Of a stretch of 31,084 nt of DNA, positions 8,874-17,736 are shown piece after piece. The notes beneath the pieces are model-generated. The model saw only the letters and a program-made list of their open reading frames with translations, made no database searches and was not told where the DNA came from. The position numbers were made by a program, and so were the translations under genes. Origin of the DNA: Chrysochromulina tobinii (Eukaryota; Haptophyta; Prymnesiales; Chrysochromulinaceae); the NCBI GenBank assembly GCA_001275005.1, contig JWZX01002819.1, forward strand, positions 1 to 31,084, read 5' to 3'. Positions within the stretch are counted from its first letter, which is position 1. Each line of letters begins with the position of its first letter.

Positions 8874-9113
8874 CAAGTTTGTATTCTGCCATGCGATTCC
8901 AAACACAACTTTCTAAGAAAATTTGCACGGCATGCATGCCATGTTTTCTCAGGCTGAGACTTTGTCTGTGGTCCGATGTGTGACATGTCGTCGTTATCAG
9001 AGTAAAAATGTGCGCGCTTTAACTTCAAATCCAGAAACGGCGCGCACGTCTTGCGCGCCCATAATCTTACCGGTATCTGTATTACCGGTAAATCGGAAAT
9101 CGAGGCGCCGACG
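8874..9113. promoter_or_regulatory. 240-bp divergent promoter region with two TACCGGTA palindromes
   Basis: It separates the ATG at 8873 (-) from the ATG at 9114 (+). Exact TACCGGTA copies at 9068-9075 and 9083-9090 are 7 bp apart, and the second ends 23 bp before the plus-strand ATG. The same octamer precedes three other genes in this window, so a cis-element role is inferred. Confidence 0.45.
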
Positions 9114-10880
9114 ATGGCCGACGCGGGGCCGGGCTGCGGTTGCCCGACCGACCACGCATCCATATTCTCTGTTGCAAAATGCGTATCGCAGACTTCAGCT
9201 GTGGCAGCTCAGCCATGCAACTGGCAAGCATCAAGCGCCTCGCAAGTAATCCTCGCCAGCTTCGAGTGCGTGCGCAACGACGTGGTCTCTATGCGAGGCT
9301 TTTTTGTCGTCAGCCGTGATAAGAGTGGAGCTCCAGTGTGTTCCGTCGGCGACGCGTTTCACCTGTCCGTGGTTGAGAAAGATGGCGGCTGGCGTTTCGC
9401 AGCGCTCTCGCAAGCTGTCAGCCCCGCGCTGCCCCACATGAGCTGGCTCAACACGAGCGCTGCTCAAATGCCTGGGGAGCACGAGTACGAGCTGACGCTC
9501 TCGCTGGTAGAAACGACTCTCAGGAGTCTTCAGCGTGCAGAGAATAGGGCAGGTCGTCTTCATATTTCGGCGCACGACGAAGAGCTGCCACTCATAGATT
9601 GGTTACGCGATCGTCAATGTGTTTGGCAGCGAGTTCCATTGCCGCTAGCGCACCGCACGATCAAACTCAACATGCCGACACCTTCTGCATCTACAGCTCC
9701 TCTGTGCACGGCGGTCCCACCGGCATCGTCGTTAGCGTATCGAAGGGTTTCCCCGCGCTGCGAAACGCCGGCACCTACGTGTGAGCGAGTCAACCAGACT
9801 TGGACGCACATCTTGGATACGAGCAATTCCGCACGTTTGCGTAGAAGGCAAAGCGTGGGCTACGAGCACGAGCTCGTCTCTTCTGAGTGCAACTTTCGTT
9901 GGTTCGGAGAGGTGGCTCTCACGCGCTGTCTGGCAGGGCGCTCGTTGTTGAACGTTGGCCACGACGCAGTCGATGTGCAGCGCGGCTTGGCGCGAATAAA
10001 CCGCTCGCTGCATGCCTGGACTCAAGTTCGGCCCGGACCGCAGCATCCGAACGCTGCCGATTTTCACCGCGCCTTTGAGAGACACTGGCAGCAGTGCTTC
10101 TTTGCAAAACGCGGTAGCTGCGACGTGCGCTTTGGAGGCTCTCGCATTCGCACGCTGCTCAAGCGTGGGTTGCCCGAGTTGCTCCCAGACACGGGAGCAG
10201 TGCTGCACACGCCACCTCGCCAAGCTCATCGGCGCAGATTGGCTGCCGGCGTCGATGTGCTCACCCTCATGTGCGAGCACGACATCGTCGTCTTCGAGTC
10301 GGGAACCAGCGATATGTCCCTGCCGACGACACGCTATGTGCCGCTAAGAGAAGCAAACGTCCTCATCGCCACTTGCGGTAACCGAAGGCCAGCGGCCGAG
10401 TGCGCAGCTGTGCTGCCAGCCGCCCTGAAGAATGAGACTTGGCGTCAGATGCCGCTATCAACGTACCGTCGCCGCTTGGTAGCTCTGATGCGAATTTGGA
10501 AGGAGTGCAGAAGTTCCAAAGGGCCAGCATGGCGAGGGATATTCAAGCTCGCGGGCGCCCCCCGGGCAAGGGCAATCCATCCGACGCAAGAGCCTGCCGA
10601 TTGCGAGCTCGCCCAAGCTGGCTACAGTTCCCAGGCACATCACATGGCCACTGCGAACGAAGTTGCCAAGCGCATCGTCGAGCAAGCTGGATTTGAGGTG
10701 TTCGATCCCTTTGCTGCAACGTTGCACGCGAGCCCGAGCTGGTTCGACGCTTTGCCTGCGACAGCTGTGCGAGCTCGCCGCTCCAAGGGACTCGCCTTCG
10801 AAATCCATAGCGCGGAAGCTGTCTCAGACATGATGACGCAGATGTTGCTCAACCAGCTCTGCGCCAACCAGCGCGAATGA
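9114..10880 (+). CDS. PC-esterase/NXPE-like SGNH-fold protein, probably lacking the catalytic GDS
   Basis: 588 residues in a single exon. The frame is open to 9051 without an ATG; the first ATG (9114, context gacgATGgcc) is chosen. An N-terminal beta-rich region with RGFFVVSRDKSG and GEHEYELTL resembles the filamin/Ig-like part of NXPE proteins. The C-terminal half follows the PC-esterase layout: C-x-FRWFGEVALTRCLAGRSLLNVGHD, HDIVVFESGTSDM, YRRRLVALMRIW, AGFEVFDP, H-x-SPSWFD, and a final EIHSAEAVSDMMTQMLLNQLC. Family members usually act as O-acetyl/acyl esterases or transferases on glycans in the secretory pathway. Here the GDS nucleophile motif reads GHD and the final DxxH region reads EIH, so it may be inactive. 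No obvious signal peptide is seen, so a missing 5' exon is possible. The family call rests on motif spacing only. Confidence 0.5.
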   Translation: MADAGPGCGCPTDHASIFSVAKCVSQTSAVAAQPCNWQASSASQVILASFECVRNDVVSMRGFFVVSRDKSGAPVCSVGDAFHLSVVEKDGGWRFAALSQAVSPALPHMSWLNTSAAQMPGEHEYELTLSLVETTLRSLQRAENRAGRLHISAHDEELPLIDWLRDRQCVWQRVPLPLAHRTIKLNMPTPSASTAPLCTAVPPASSLAYRRVSPRCETPAPTCERVNQTWTHILDTSNSARLRRRQSVGYEHELVSSECNFRWFGEVALTRCLAGRSLLNVGHDAVDVQRGLARINRSLHAWTQVRPGPQHPNAADFHRAFERHWQQCFFAKRGSCDVRFGGSRIRTLLKRGLPELLPDTGAVLHTPPRQAHRRRLAAGVDVLTLMCEHDIVVFESGTSDMSLPTTRYVPLREANVLIATCGNRRPAAECAAVLPAALKNETWRQMPLSTYRRRLVALMRIWKECRSSKGPAWRGIFKLAGAPRARAIHPTQEPADCELAQAGYSSQAHHMATANEVAKRIVEQAGFEVFDPFAATLHASPSWFDALPATAVRARRSKGLAFEIHSAEAVSDMMTQMLLNQLCANQRE

Positions 10881-11066
10881 GAGAAGATGTAGTCGACTTC
10901 TTGTAGCTAGTGTTTCGAGCATCGAGCTAGTGCCCTTTTCGCACCCCGCAAACCCCTCACTCATGCCCGCACTTCATAGACGCTTAAATTACCCCACTGC
11001 ACATTCAGGGGGTCCCTTGAGCTCACTGTCGCGTGTCGAATAGCTTGTACACATGAAGCTCAGTCA

Positions 11067-13054
11067 CTAGACGCTTACCCTCCCTCGTACGCTTTTTAGT
11101 GTGTCTAGATCTTGCCGCTGTACTGTAATCAGCTGAGCGGCCACCACCTCCCACGACGTGCCGGCGTTGCCGCCGACCGCAAAGGCCCAATTGGCTGGCA
11201 CAGAGTCGTATCGCCACACCTCGACATTTTCCCTGCGGAGAGCAAAGACAGTCCCGACGATGATGAGCGTCATCTTGGGCGCCCCCGCCAAGGAGGATTG
11301 CAATGCGTCTGTGAAGAGGTTGCTGCCACTTGAGACTCCGAGCCGGCCCATCTGCTCGACACGGCGCTGCCCGCGTCCCAAGGCGTACGTGTACCCGTCG
11401 GCATCGACAGCCGCCGAGGCTGGTTGCAAGCCGAGGAAGGTATCGAGCTCAAGCTCGTCAGCCGCGAGGGCGGCCATTCCGAGCGAAGCAAAGCCACCGC
11501 CCGCGACGAGCTGCAAGGTCACCATGTATCCATCGAGGTTGTTCGCATCCCCCGTGCTATGCATCGTCGCGAGGCGCGCGGAGAAGAAGTTCGTCCCCTC
11601 GCAGCAGATGCTCCCTCGCAGGAGACGGCAGCCAAGAGGCGGTGGCACGCACAGCTCGAACAACCCGAGCTCCAGCAGCGGCTGCGTGCTCTTCTGGACA
11701 GTGCCGCTTCGCACCGGGCGCGTGGCCTTCTTCTGCATCGAGAGTGCGAGCAGCGTCGCCACCTCCTCCTGTGCCGCCGCCGCCGCCGCCTCAGCCTCGA
11801 GCCTCATCGTCTTGCTGGCCTCGTCGTCCTCGAGCAGAAGGCCCCGCTTGAGCTCTCCATACTCGATGTACCCACTCCGATCGATGTCAAAGGAGTCGAA
11901 GACGGCATCCACGTCTGTACGCGGCGCGTCGTACCCGAGCGCCACCATCGCCATCGCAAACTCCTTCTTGGACACCTTGCCATCGCCGTCGCGATCCCAG
12001 TCGCGGAAGAGAGCTATGATGCGCACGCCGTTCTGCTTGAGCAGCTTGTTGAGCTGTTGCTGCACGCTCATCCACGCACTCGCCTTGAGCGTCACATTCG
12101 GCGGGAGCACCCCACAGCTCTTGCGCGCCTGATGGGGGAGGGCACTCAGATGACGTACTCAGACGCACTCGTTTATTGCCATCAGAGCTCCCACACGGGG
12201 GGGGCACTCAGGCGGTGCCGCGCTCATCTCAATACACTTTTTCGCACCGTGCGCAGAGCAAAGCGGCGGTTGGCCACGCCGGGATTCATCGCACCCTTGT
12301 CCATACCTCCCTTTTCGAACCTAGCCAGATGATGTGCCAGCTCCTTGTAGTCCAGGCTGCCGGACCGATCCTTGTCAAACTCGTCGAAGATGGCGTCGAT
12401 GGCAGAGTCGTCGCTCATGTAGTCGAAGCCGAGCGCGCGGATCGCACGGCGGAACTCGAAGCGATCGATCGAGCCGCTGCCGTCCTCGTCCCACCTGCGA
12501 AACAAGTCGATCACGCGCACCGAGGAGCGGCACAAGGCCTCGTGCAGCGTGAACCTGATGTACTCGTTCATGTCCACCTTGCCGCTCCCGTCTGCGTCGA
12601 GCTCATTGAAGCGTGCCCTCAGCTCCGCGTCCGTCGGGTTGCCCTCTTCTCGAGAGCGCACGAGGGAGCAGAACTCAGAAAAGTCGAGCTTATTGTCGTT
12701 GTCTGTATCATGCTCCTCCATGTCCAAAGCTCTGGCATGGGTCTCATCTTGGAACTCAGCGAATCGCCCCGTGGAGGAGTCAACTTGTGGTCTGTGAGGC
12801 TCCGAATCTAGGTCCCATCTCTTCAGATTCGCCACATGCACAGAGGCGACCCTTTGGAAGATCAGCTTGCGCACGGCGGCCGCATCTGCAGAGGCGCGGT
12901 ACATCGCCACGTCGACGTCTTGCACCACCCTGCTGCTCTGCATTGAAGCAAGATCTCTGCATGTGTCTGTTTCATCAACGGTTTCGAAAAGCATGCAAAT
13001 TGTCACGCGGGTGCATTGAATCCGACCACCCGCCCACCCCGACAATTTCAACAT
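11067..13054 (-). CDS. Six-EF-hand calcium-binding protein with an unidentified C-terminal domain
   Basis: Two exons: 13054-12248 and 12128-11067, joined by a 119-nt phase-0 intron (gtgcga...ccatcag). Four EF-hand loops lie in exon 1 (DTDNDNKLDFSE, DADGSGKVDMNE, DEDGSGSIDRFE, DKDRSGSLDYKE) and two in exon 2 (DRDGDGKVSKKE, DIDRSGYIEYGE). Each is a 12-residue loop with acidic position 1 and Glu at 12, so all six look able to bind Ca2+. An Ala/Glu-rich helix follows, then about 230 residues with no family I recognise (LDGYMVTLQLVAGGG, APKMTLIIVGTVFALRREN). The role is probably Ca2+ sensing; the partner is unknown. ATGs at 13054, 12994 and 12943 are all possible starts; 13054 is the longest and is uncertain. 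It converges with the PC-esterase-like gene. Confidence 0.8.
12129..12247 (-). repeat. 119-nt intron with TGATGGC/TGAGTGC repeats and a faint exon copy at its start
   Basis: Reading past the donor gives VRKS; the true downstream exon gives ARKS (8 of 12 nt identical). The body contains ctgatggc, ctgagtgc and ctgagtacg words and ends in ccatcag. It is an older-looking member of the intron class described in the findings. Confidence 0.55.
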
Positions 13055-13587
13055 ATGGCCCGTTGATTCCTGCGGCGGCTGGAAGGGAGCAACGAATCTG
13101 CTGGACCCCGTCGTCTCTTTGACTTATAGTTTTGAATCCGCTTTCTTCATTATACATGTATGTACATGTTTAACATGTATGTTTCTCGAGGTCGAGTGGG
13201 GTGGTCGAGCTCAAGGTGTGAGTGTGAATGTAGCCTCGCAATAACCTCATGTGTTTTTGTGGTATTGTGGAGTGTGGTACGAATGAACGTACTGTAGGAA
13301 TTCGTCTTCTGCTCTTGTCCCAGGAGCCAAACTCGGTCTTCATGGTGACGCCTAACAGCAGTCAGCACGGGGGTTCCGTGTGCGGTCGAGTAGTTTTCCC
13401 TCGACCCACGCGTTCCTTTCGAGATCTGTCCTTCGAAGCCTTTCATGTTCTCAATCAACCCGTTTGGCAGGCGTACCGGTAGCACACTCTGACACTGAGA
13501 TCAGACGACTTTCCGGGCTCTCTGTACCACAAATTCCGGATCAGGGGGACCTGTGACGAAACTGAAGTCTGGAAATGTTCACACAAA
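13055..13587. promoter_or_regulatory. Divergent intergenic region with TACCGGTA
   Basis: 533 bp between the EF-hand gene (-) and the F-box/LRR gene (+). TACCGGTA lies at 13474-13481, 106 bp before the ATG at 13588. A palindromic ACATGT-rich tract (13152-13182) and a TGACGAAAC word at 13553 are also present. No gene is seen. Confidence 0.4.
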
Positions 13588-15132
13588 ATGGACATGGCGC
13601 GCATCGAAGAGGCAGAGCGCCTCAGAGCCACCGGCGCCGTTAGCGGAGCTCAGCCAGCGACCGAATTTGCCTCCGAGGTGGTCCTCTCTACTGCTGACCT
13701 CGTGGGCATTGTCATTCGCGAGGGCACCTCACGGCGCCATGCCTCGCTCTCGCGCGCCCTCCGGTGGCGTGCCGTCTCGCGTGCATGGGCAGGTGCGGTT
13801 GCGTCGCATCTGGCGACCGTGCACTCAGTCGACCTAACTGGCTGCCGCCCTGCCGTGCTTCAGCTTGTGCCCGCGGGCCTGCCGTTGGGAAGCATCACGG
13901 AGCTACTGTGGGATTGTTCTGGCTCGGTGACGCTGCCCAACCTTGGTGCGCTGCGCTCACTCACATCACTCGCTTTGCGCAGCTCTCCGCTGTCTGACGC
14001 GATGCTCGCGGCAACAGTGGCCAGCCTCGACAGTGGCACACGGTTGCGATCTCTGAGCTTGAGCCACTGCGTGCACGCGTCCGAGGCGTCTCTGAGCGTG
14101 CTGCAGGGCCACGGACGCACTCTCACTTCGCTGGATTTGAGTGGCTGCCGTTCAGCGCTGCGGCTACCGCTCCACCTTGAGAGGCTATTCCAGGCGTGTG
14201 CGCCCCGCTTGAAGCACCTCGACCTCTCCGGCACGGAGGTCTCCTGCGCGATCCTGGGCAGCGTGCTGATCACGTGCACCCAGCTCACGTCTCTGCTGCT
14301 CGACGGGGCGGGCCTGGACGGTGAGAGTCTCTGCACGAGCGTCATCCTGAGCGCCCCTCATGGAGAGCGTCCCTCATCGCAGTGGAAGCGCCTCGCACGC
14401 CTCCAGACCCTCTCCGTGTCCGACAACCCGCAGAACACTGCCAGCGCGATGACGCAGATCATCCGCTCCGTGCCGTCCTTGACGAACCTCAATCTCGGCG
14501 GCCTCGAGGTCTGGCCGAGCGAGCTCGAGCCATTGCTGCACGCGCTCACTACGGCGCCGGCGCTCCGGCGGCTCGGCTGCCACGACTGTGAAGCGGGCCC
14601 GGATCCTCGGACGACAGCTTGGCTGACGGTCGAGGTGCTGCGCCGGCTCCAGCGCAGTGGACTGTGCGTGGCGCTCGATCCCCATTGGTTGCGCAGCATT
14701 GGATCCGCTCGACATCACGTCAGTGGCTCCGTTGAGACTCCCACCATGCATGCGTCCATGCATGCGGTGGCCGAGCTCACTGAAAAGGTGGCCGAGCTCG
14801 CAGTCTCGGTCGACCTCGCGCCTGAGAGCTGGGAGGACCTTGATGCTGCCTCGCTCACTCTCCCAGCCGCGCCGCCGCCGCCGCCACCGCTTGCTGCACT
14901 GCCCTCATCCTCGAGCAGTTTGATCGACTACAGCCGCCCACCCGCGTACATGTACCGTTCACGGAGCATTTATCACATCAGTCAAGGCAGCCAGCCCTAT
15001 TATGGTGACGGGAGCAGTGGCGGAGGCTCTGGCAGCGGTATTGCCGTTGGCGGCAGCGGCAGCGGCAGCGGCAGTGCTGCCTGGTACGAGCAGCGCCAAA
15101 TCCAGACTGACCGATTTGGTCTGCGCACTTGA
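13588..15132 (+). CDS. F-box-like/leucine-rich-repeat protein
   Basis: 514 residues, single exon, ATG at 13588; a second in-frame ATG two codons later is equally possible. Residues about 30-75 resemble an F-box (VVLSTADLVGIVIREG, then LRWRAVSRAWAGAVASHL). At least seven leucine-rich repeats of the Cys-containing type follow, such as LTSLALRSSPLSD, LRSLSLSHC, LTSLDLSGCRSA, LKHLDLSGTEVS, LTSLLLDGAGL and LTNLNLGGLEV. The C-terminus has a short helix, a Pro run, Ser-rich sequence and a Gly/Ser-rich tail ending in RFGLRT. F-box/LRR proteins are usually substrate receptors of SCF ubiquitin ligases, the LRR part choosing the target. The F-box is divergent, so SCF membership is likely rather than shown. 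Confidence 0.75.
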   Translation: MDMARIEEAERLRATGAVSGAQPATEFASEVVLSTADLVGIVIREGTSRRHASLSRALRWRAVSRAWAGAVASHLATVHSVDLTGCRPAVLQLVPAGLPLGSITELLWDCSGSVTLPNLGALRSLTSLALRSSPLSDAMLAATVASLDSGTRLRSLSLSHCVHASEASLSVLQGHGRTLTSLDLSGCRSALRLPLHLERLFQACAPRLKHLDLSGTEVSCAILGSVLITCTQLTSLLLDGAGLDGESLCTSVILSAPHGERPSSQWKRLARLQTLSVSDNPQNTASAMTQIIRSVPSLTNLNLGGLEVWPSELEPLLHALTTAPALRRLGCHDCEAGPDPRTTAWLTVEVLRRLQRSGLCVALDPHWLRSIGSARHHVSGSVETPTMHASMHAVAELTEKVAELAVSVDLAPESWEDLDAASLTLPAAPPPPPPLAALPSSSSSLIDYSRPPAYMYRSRSIYHISQGSQPYYGDGSSGGGSGSGIAVGGSGSGSGSAAWYEQRQIQTDRFGLRT

Positions 15133-15452
15133 GATGTGTGAATTGATTTCGCTGGGATGACGATCGACTCTCGATGGGGTATTGGTCCGACTGGCAATGC
15201 CCCACGCCGTCGGTGCTGCACTACTTGTAAGAAAGGCTTGAACGTAATCTTATCGCCTGTCCAGGCACCCAGGACCAAATACAAACCGCGGAATACATTA
15301 ACTGCCTCTAAACGACCGTCTGACAATTACAATCCCACAATTTATTTTGATGTGGGACGGGTACCGGTACAACGCACTTCTGATTCGCAGACTAAAAATA
15401 GTTCGCTGGATTCCTGGAGCTTTTCTGAAAATAAATTCCGGACGCGTTTCTA
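15133..15452. promoter_or_regulatory. Intergenic region with TACCGGTA upstream of the AP2 gene
   Basis: 320 bp between two tandem plus-strand genes. TACCGGTA at 15362-15369 sits 83 bp before the ATG at 15453. The last 100 bp is AT-richer (aaaaataaattcc-like), as expected for a 5' region. Nothing else is recognised. Confidence 0.4.
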
Positions 15453-17612
15453 ATGCGCTGTTGGTCCACTAGCGGCTCCTTCTTCCGTCTCGTCTTGCAC
15501 TTGAACGACGAGACGGTTCAGACCATGCACAAGGTGTCGGCCGCGGAGGCCTTCTGCGTGAAGAAGAAGGTCACCATGAAGGACCTCGTCGACTCGCTCC
15601 TCCGCGCCCGCACGGCCAGCCTGAACCTCAACCTGATCTCGTCGCTCCTCGCTTCCGAGTGGCCTTCACCACCCGCAACGGCTCCAGCACCGGAAGCACC
15701 ACCTCCGCCTCCACCTCCACCCCCCGCCCCCGCCCCCGCCTCCTCCAGCGTCTCTTCCACCACGACTCCCACGGCCGACGAGCTTGAGGCCTTGAGGCTG
15801 TGTTCCTATCGTTCGTCACCTTCGAAGAGCGAGATGCTGCCATACAAGGACAGGGCGGCCGTGGCGAGGGCGGCCGCGGCGGCCGAGGGGCTCGAGCTGG
15901 TGCCGTCGGCGACCGGTGAAACGGGCTTCAGGGGCGTGTACAAGCATTTTCGCAAGTACGCGTCGCATATCAGGGAGAAAGGCCAGAAGCGCCACCTCGG
16001 CATCTTCGAGACGCCGGAGGAGGCGGCCTTGTGCTATGCGAGGCACATTAGGGCGGATCGAGCTGCGCGTGAGGCGGCTGCGGTGATGGGCGCGACGTCA
16101 CAGCCGCTCACGGCGGACGAGGCCAGGGCGGCCGCGGCGGCCGAGGGGCTCGAGCTGGTGCCGTCGGCGACCGGTGAAACGGGCTTCAGGGGCGTGAACA
16201 AGAATATTTATGGCCAGTTTGACGCAAAGATCAAGGAGAATGGCAAGAATCGACACCTTGGCACCTTTGCGACGCCGGAGGAGGCGGCCTTGTGCTATGC
16301 GAGGCACATTAGGGCGGATCGAGCTGCGCGTGAGGCGGCGACGGTGAGGGGCGCAACGCCACAGCCGCTCACGGCGGACGAGGCCAGGGCGGCCGCGGCG
16401 GCCCAGGGGCTCGAGCTGGTGCCGTCGTCGTGTAATGAGACAGGTTTCAAATCCGTGAACAAGAGTGGCCCTCGCAATTACAAGGCGAGGATCATCGAGA
16501 ATGGTACGATGAGACACCTCGGCACCTTCGCGACGCCGGAGGAGGCGGCCTTGAGCTACGCGAGGAGCATCGGGGCCGAGCGAGCGGCGCTTGAGGCGGC
16601 GGCGGCGAGGGGCAAAACGCCGCAGGCGCTCGCGGCGGGCGAGGCGAGGGCGTCCCTGATAGCCGGGCGATCGTGTGCAACACATTCCGATGCCTTGCAG
16701 ATCGAGATGGAAGTAACCGTCCCGCCGGGCGTGCATCAGGGGCAGCACGTCCAGGTGCAAACGCCGAATGGCCTGACGCTCGTGCAAGTACCTCCTGGCG
16801 CGATGCCGGGTTCCTTGTTCACGGTCGCCCTCCCGCAGTCCTCGAGCAATTTGTCGGGCTTCAGCCACCTGGCCAACTCAGTTTCTTGTCTGGGCCAGTT
16901 CCCTACCATTGGCCCCATGGGCGGCGGGTGTGGCCTGGGCGGTGGCAGCGGCGGCGCACAGCAGTGGGGTTGGGACGGGCGTGGCGCCATGCCGCCGCCG
17001 CCGCCGCCGCCGCCGCCGCAGCAGCAGCAGCAGATGCCCTATTTCGGCGTCGGCGGCGGCGTGAGCAGCGCCATACCGATGCGCGCGGCGGACGAGCGCG
17101 CCGCTTCTGAACTCGTCTGGTCGGCCCAGATGCGCGGTGGCGGCGCCAAGAGCGGCTGGGGCATGTCACCCCTCGTCGCCATGCAGATCGAGATGGAAGT
17201 AACCGTCCCGCCGGGTGTGCAGCAGGGGCAGCACGTCCAGGTGCAAACGCCGAATGGCCTGACGCTCGTGCAAGTACCTCCTGGCGCGATGCCGGGTTCC
17301 TTGTTCACGGTCGCCCTCCCGCTACAACCAACTATGGCGGGCTTCCACCCTGCTCGTCTGGGCCAGTTCCCGCCCATGGGCAGCGTGGGCGGTTGGTGTG
17401 GCCTGGGCGATGTCAGCGGCGGCGCACAGCAGTGGGGTTGGGACGGGGGCGGCATGCCGCAGCAGCATCCGCAACCGCCGCCGCCGCCGCCGCAGCAGCA
17501 GCAGCAGATGCCCTACTTCGGCGGCGGCGGCGGCATGAGCAGCGCCAAGTCGGTGCGCGCGGCGGACGAGCGCGCCGCTTCCGAGCTCCTTTGTCTGAGC
17601 TCCTCTGTATGA
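15453..17612 (+). CDS. Triple-AP2 protein with duplicated VPPG...GQ-type C-terminal modules
   Basis: 719 residues, one exon. Three AP2/ERF-type domains sit in near-identical 86-87-residue units: domain cores at about 15917-16047 (ETGFRGVYKHFRKYASHI...RHLGIFETPEEAALCYARHI), 16172-16305 and 16436-16563. The linkers read AARAAAAAEGLELVPS. AP2 domains bind DNA through a three-strand sheet; single and tandem copies are common in algal and apicomplexan regulators, so a transcription-factor role is likely. The C-terminal part holds two copies (from about 16697 and 17183) of a module starting IEMEVTVPPGV and containing GQHVQVQTPNG and PPGAMPGSLFTVALP, each followed by Gly-rich and Pro/Gln-rich tracts. 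This module is a short beta-rich motif of unknown role. The stop codon lies inside a 14-bp tandem array. The N-terminal ~50 residues are unidentified and the start is not certain. Confidence 0.8.
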   Translation: MRCWSTSGSFFRLVLHLNDETVQTMHKVSAAEAFCVKKKVTMKDLVDSLLRARTASLNLNLISSLLASEWPSPPATAPAPEAPPPPPPPPPAPAPASSSVSSTTTPTADELEALRLCSYRSSPSKSEMLPYKDRAAVARAAAAAEGLELVPSATGETGFRGVYKHFRKYASHIREKGQKRHLGIFETPEEAALCYARHIRADRAAREAAAVMGATSQPLTADEARAAAAAEGLELVPSATGETGFRGVNKNIYGQFDAKIKENGKNRHLGTFATPEEAALCYARHIRADRAAREAATVRGATPQPLTADEARAAAAAQGLELVPSSCNETGFKSVNKSGPRNYKARIIENGTMRHLGTFATPEEAALSYARSIGAERAALEAAAARGKTPQALAAGEARASLIAGRSCATHSDALQIEMEVTVPPGVHQGQHVQVQTPNGLTLVQVPPGAMPGSLFTVALPQSSSNLSGFSHLANSVSCLGQFPTIGPMGGGCGLGGGSGGAQQWGWDGRGAMPPPPPPPPPQQQQQMPYFGVGGGVSSAIPMRAADERAASELVWSAQMRGGGAKSGWGMSPLVAMQIEMEVTVPPGVQQGQHVQVQTPNGLTLVQVPPGAMPGSLFTVALPLQPTMAGFHPARLGQFPPMGSVGGWCGLGDVSGGAQQWGWDGGGMPQQHPQPPPPPPQQQQQMPYFGGGGGMSSAKSVRAADERAASELLCLSSSV
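16697..17587 (+). repeat. 486-bp in-frame tandem duplication (two modules)
   Basis: Copy 1 starts at 16697 and copy 2 at 17183. Their first ~140 nt are nearly identical, and each continues into Gly-rich sequence, a CCGCCG/CAG run and a shared end (gcggcggacgagcgcgccgc). The high identity indicates recent duplication or gene conversion. Confidence 0.85.
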
Positions 17613-17736
17613 GCTCCTCTGTCTGAGCTCCTCTGTATGAGCTCCTCTGTCTGAGCTCCTCTGTATGAGCTCCTCTGTCTGAGCTCCTCTGTATGAGCTC
17701 CTCTGTCTGAGCTCCTCTGTATGAGCTCCTCTGTAT
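17583..17736 (+). repeat. 14-bp tandem array, 11 units, containing the stop codon
   Basis: Units GAGCTCCTCTGTAT and GAGCTCCTCTGTCT alternate almost perfectly, making a 28-bp higher-order period. The AP2-protein frame runs into the array and stops at the TGA formed at 17610-17612. Because 14 is not a multiple of 3, the frame rotates through the array. Confidence 0.9.
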
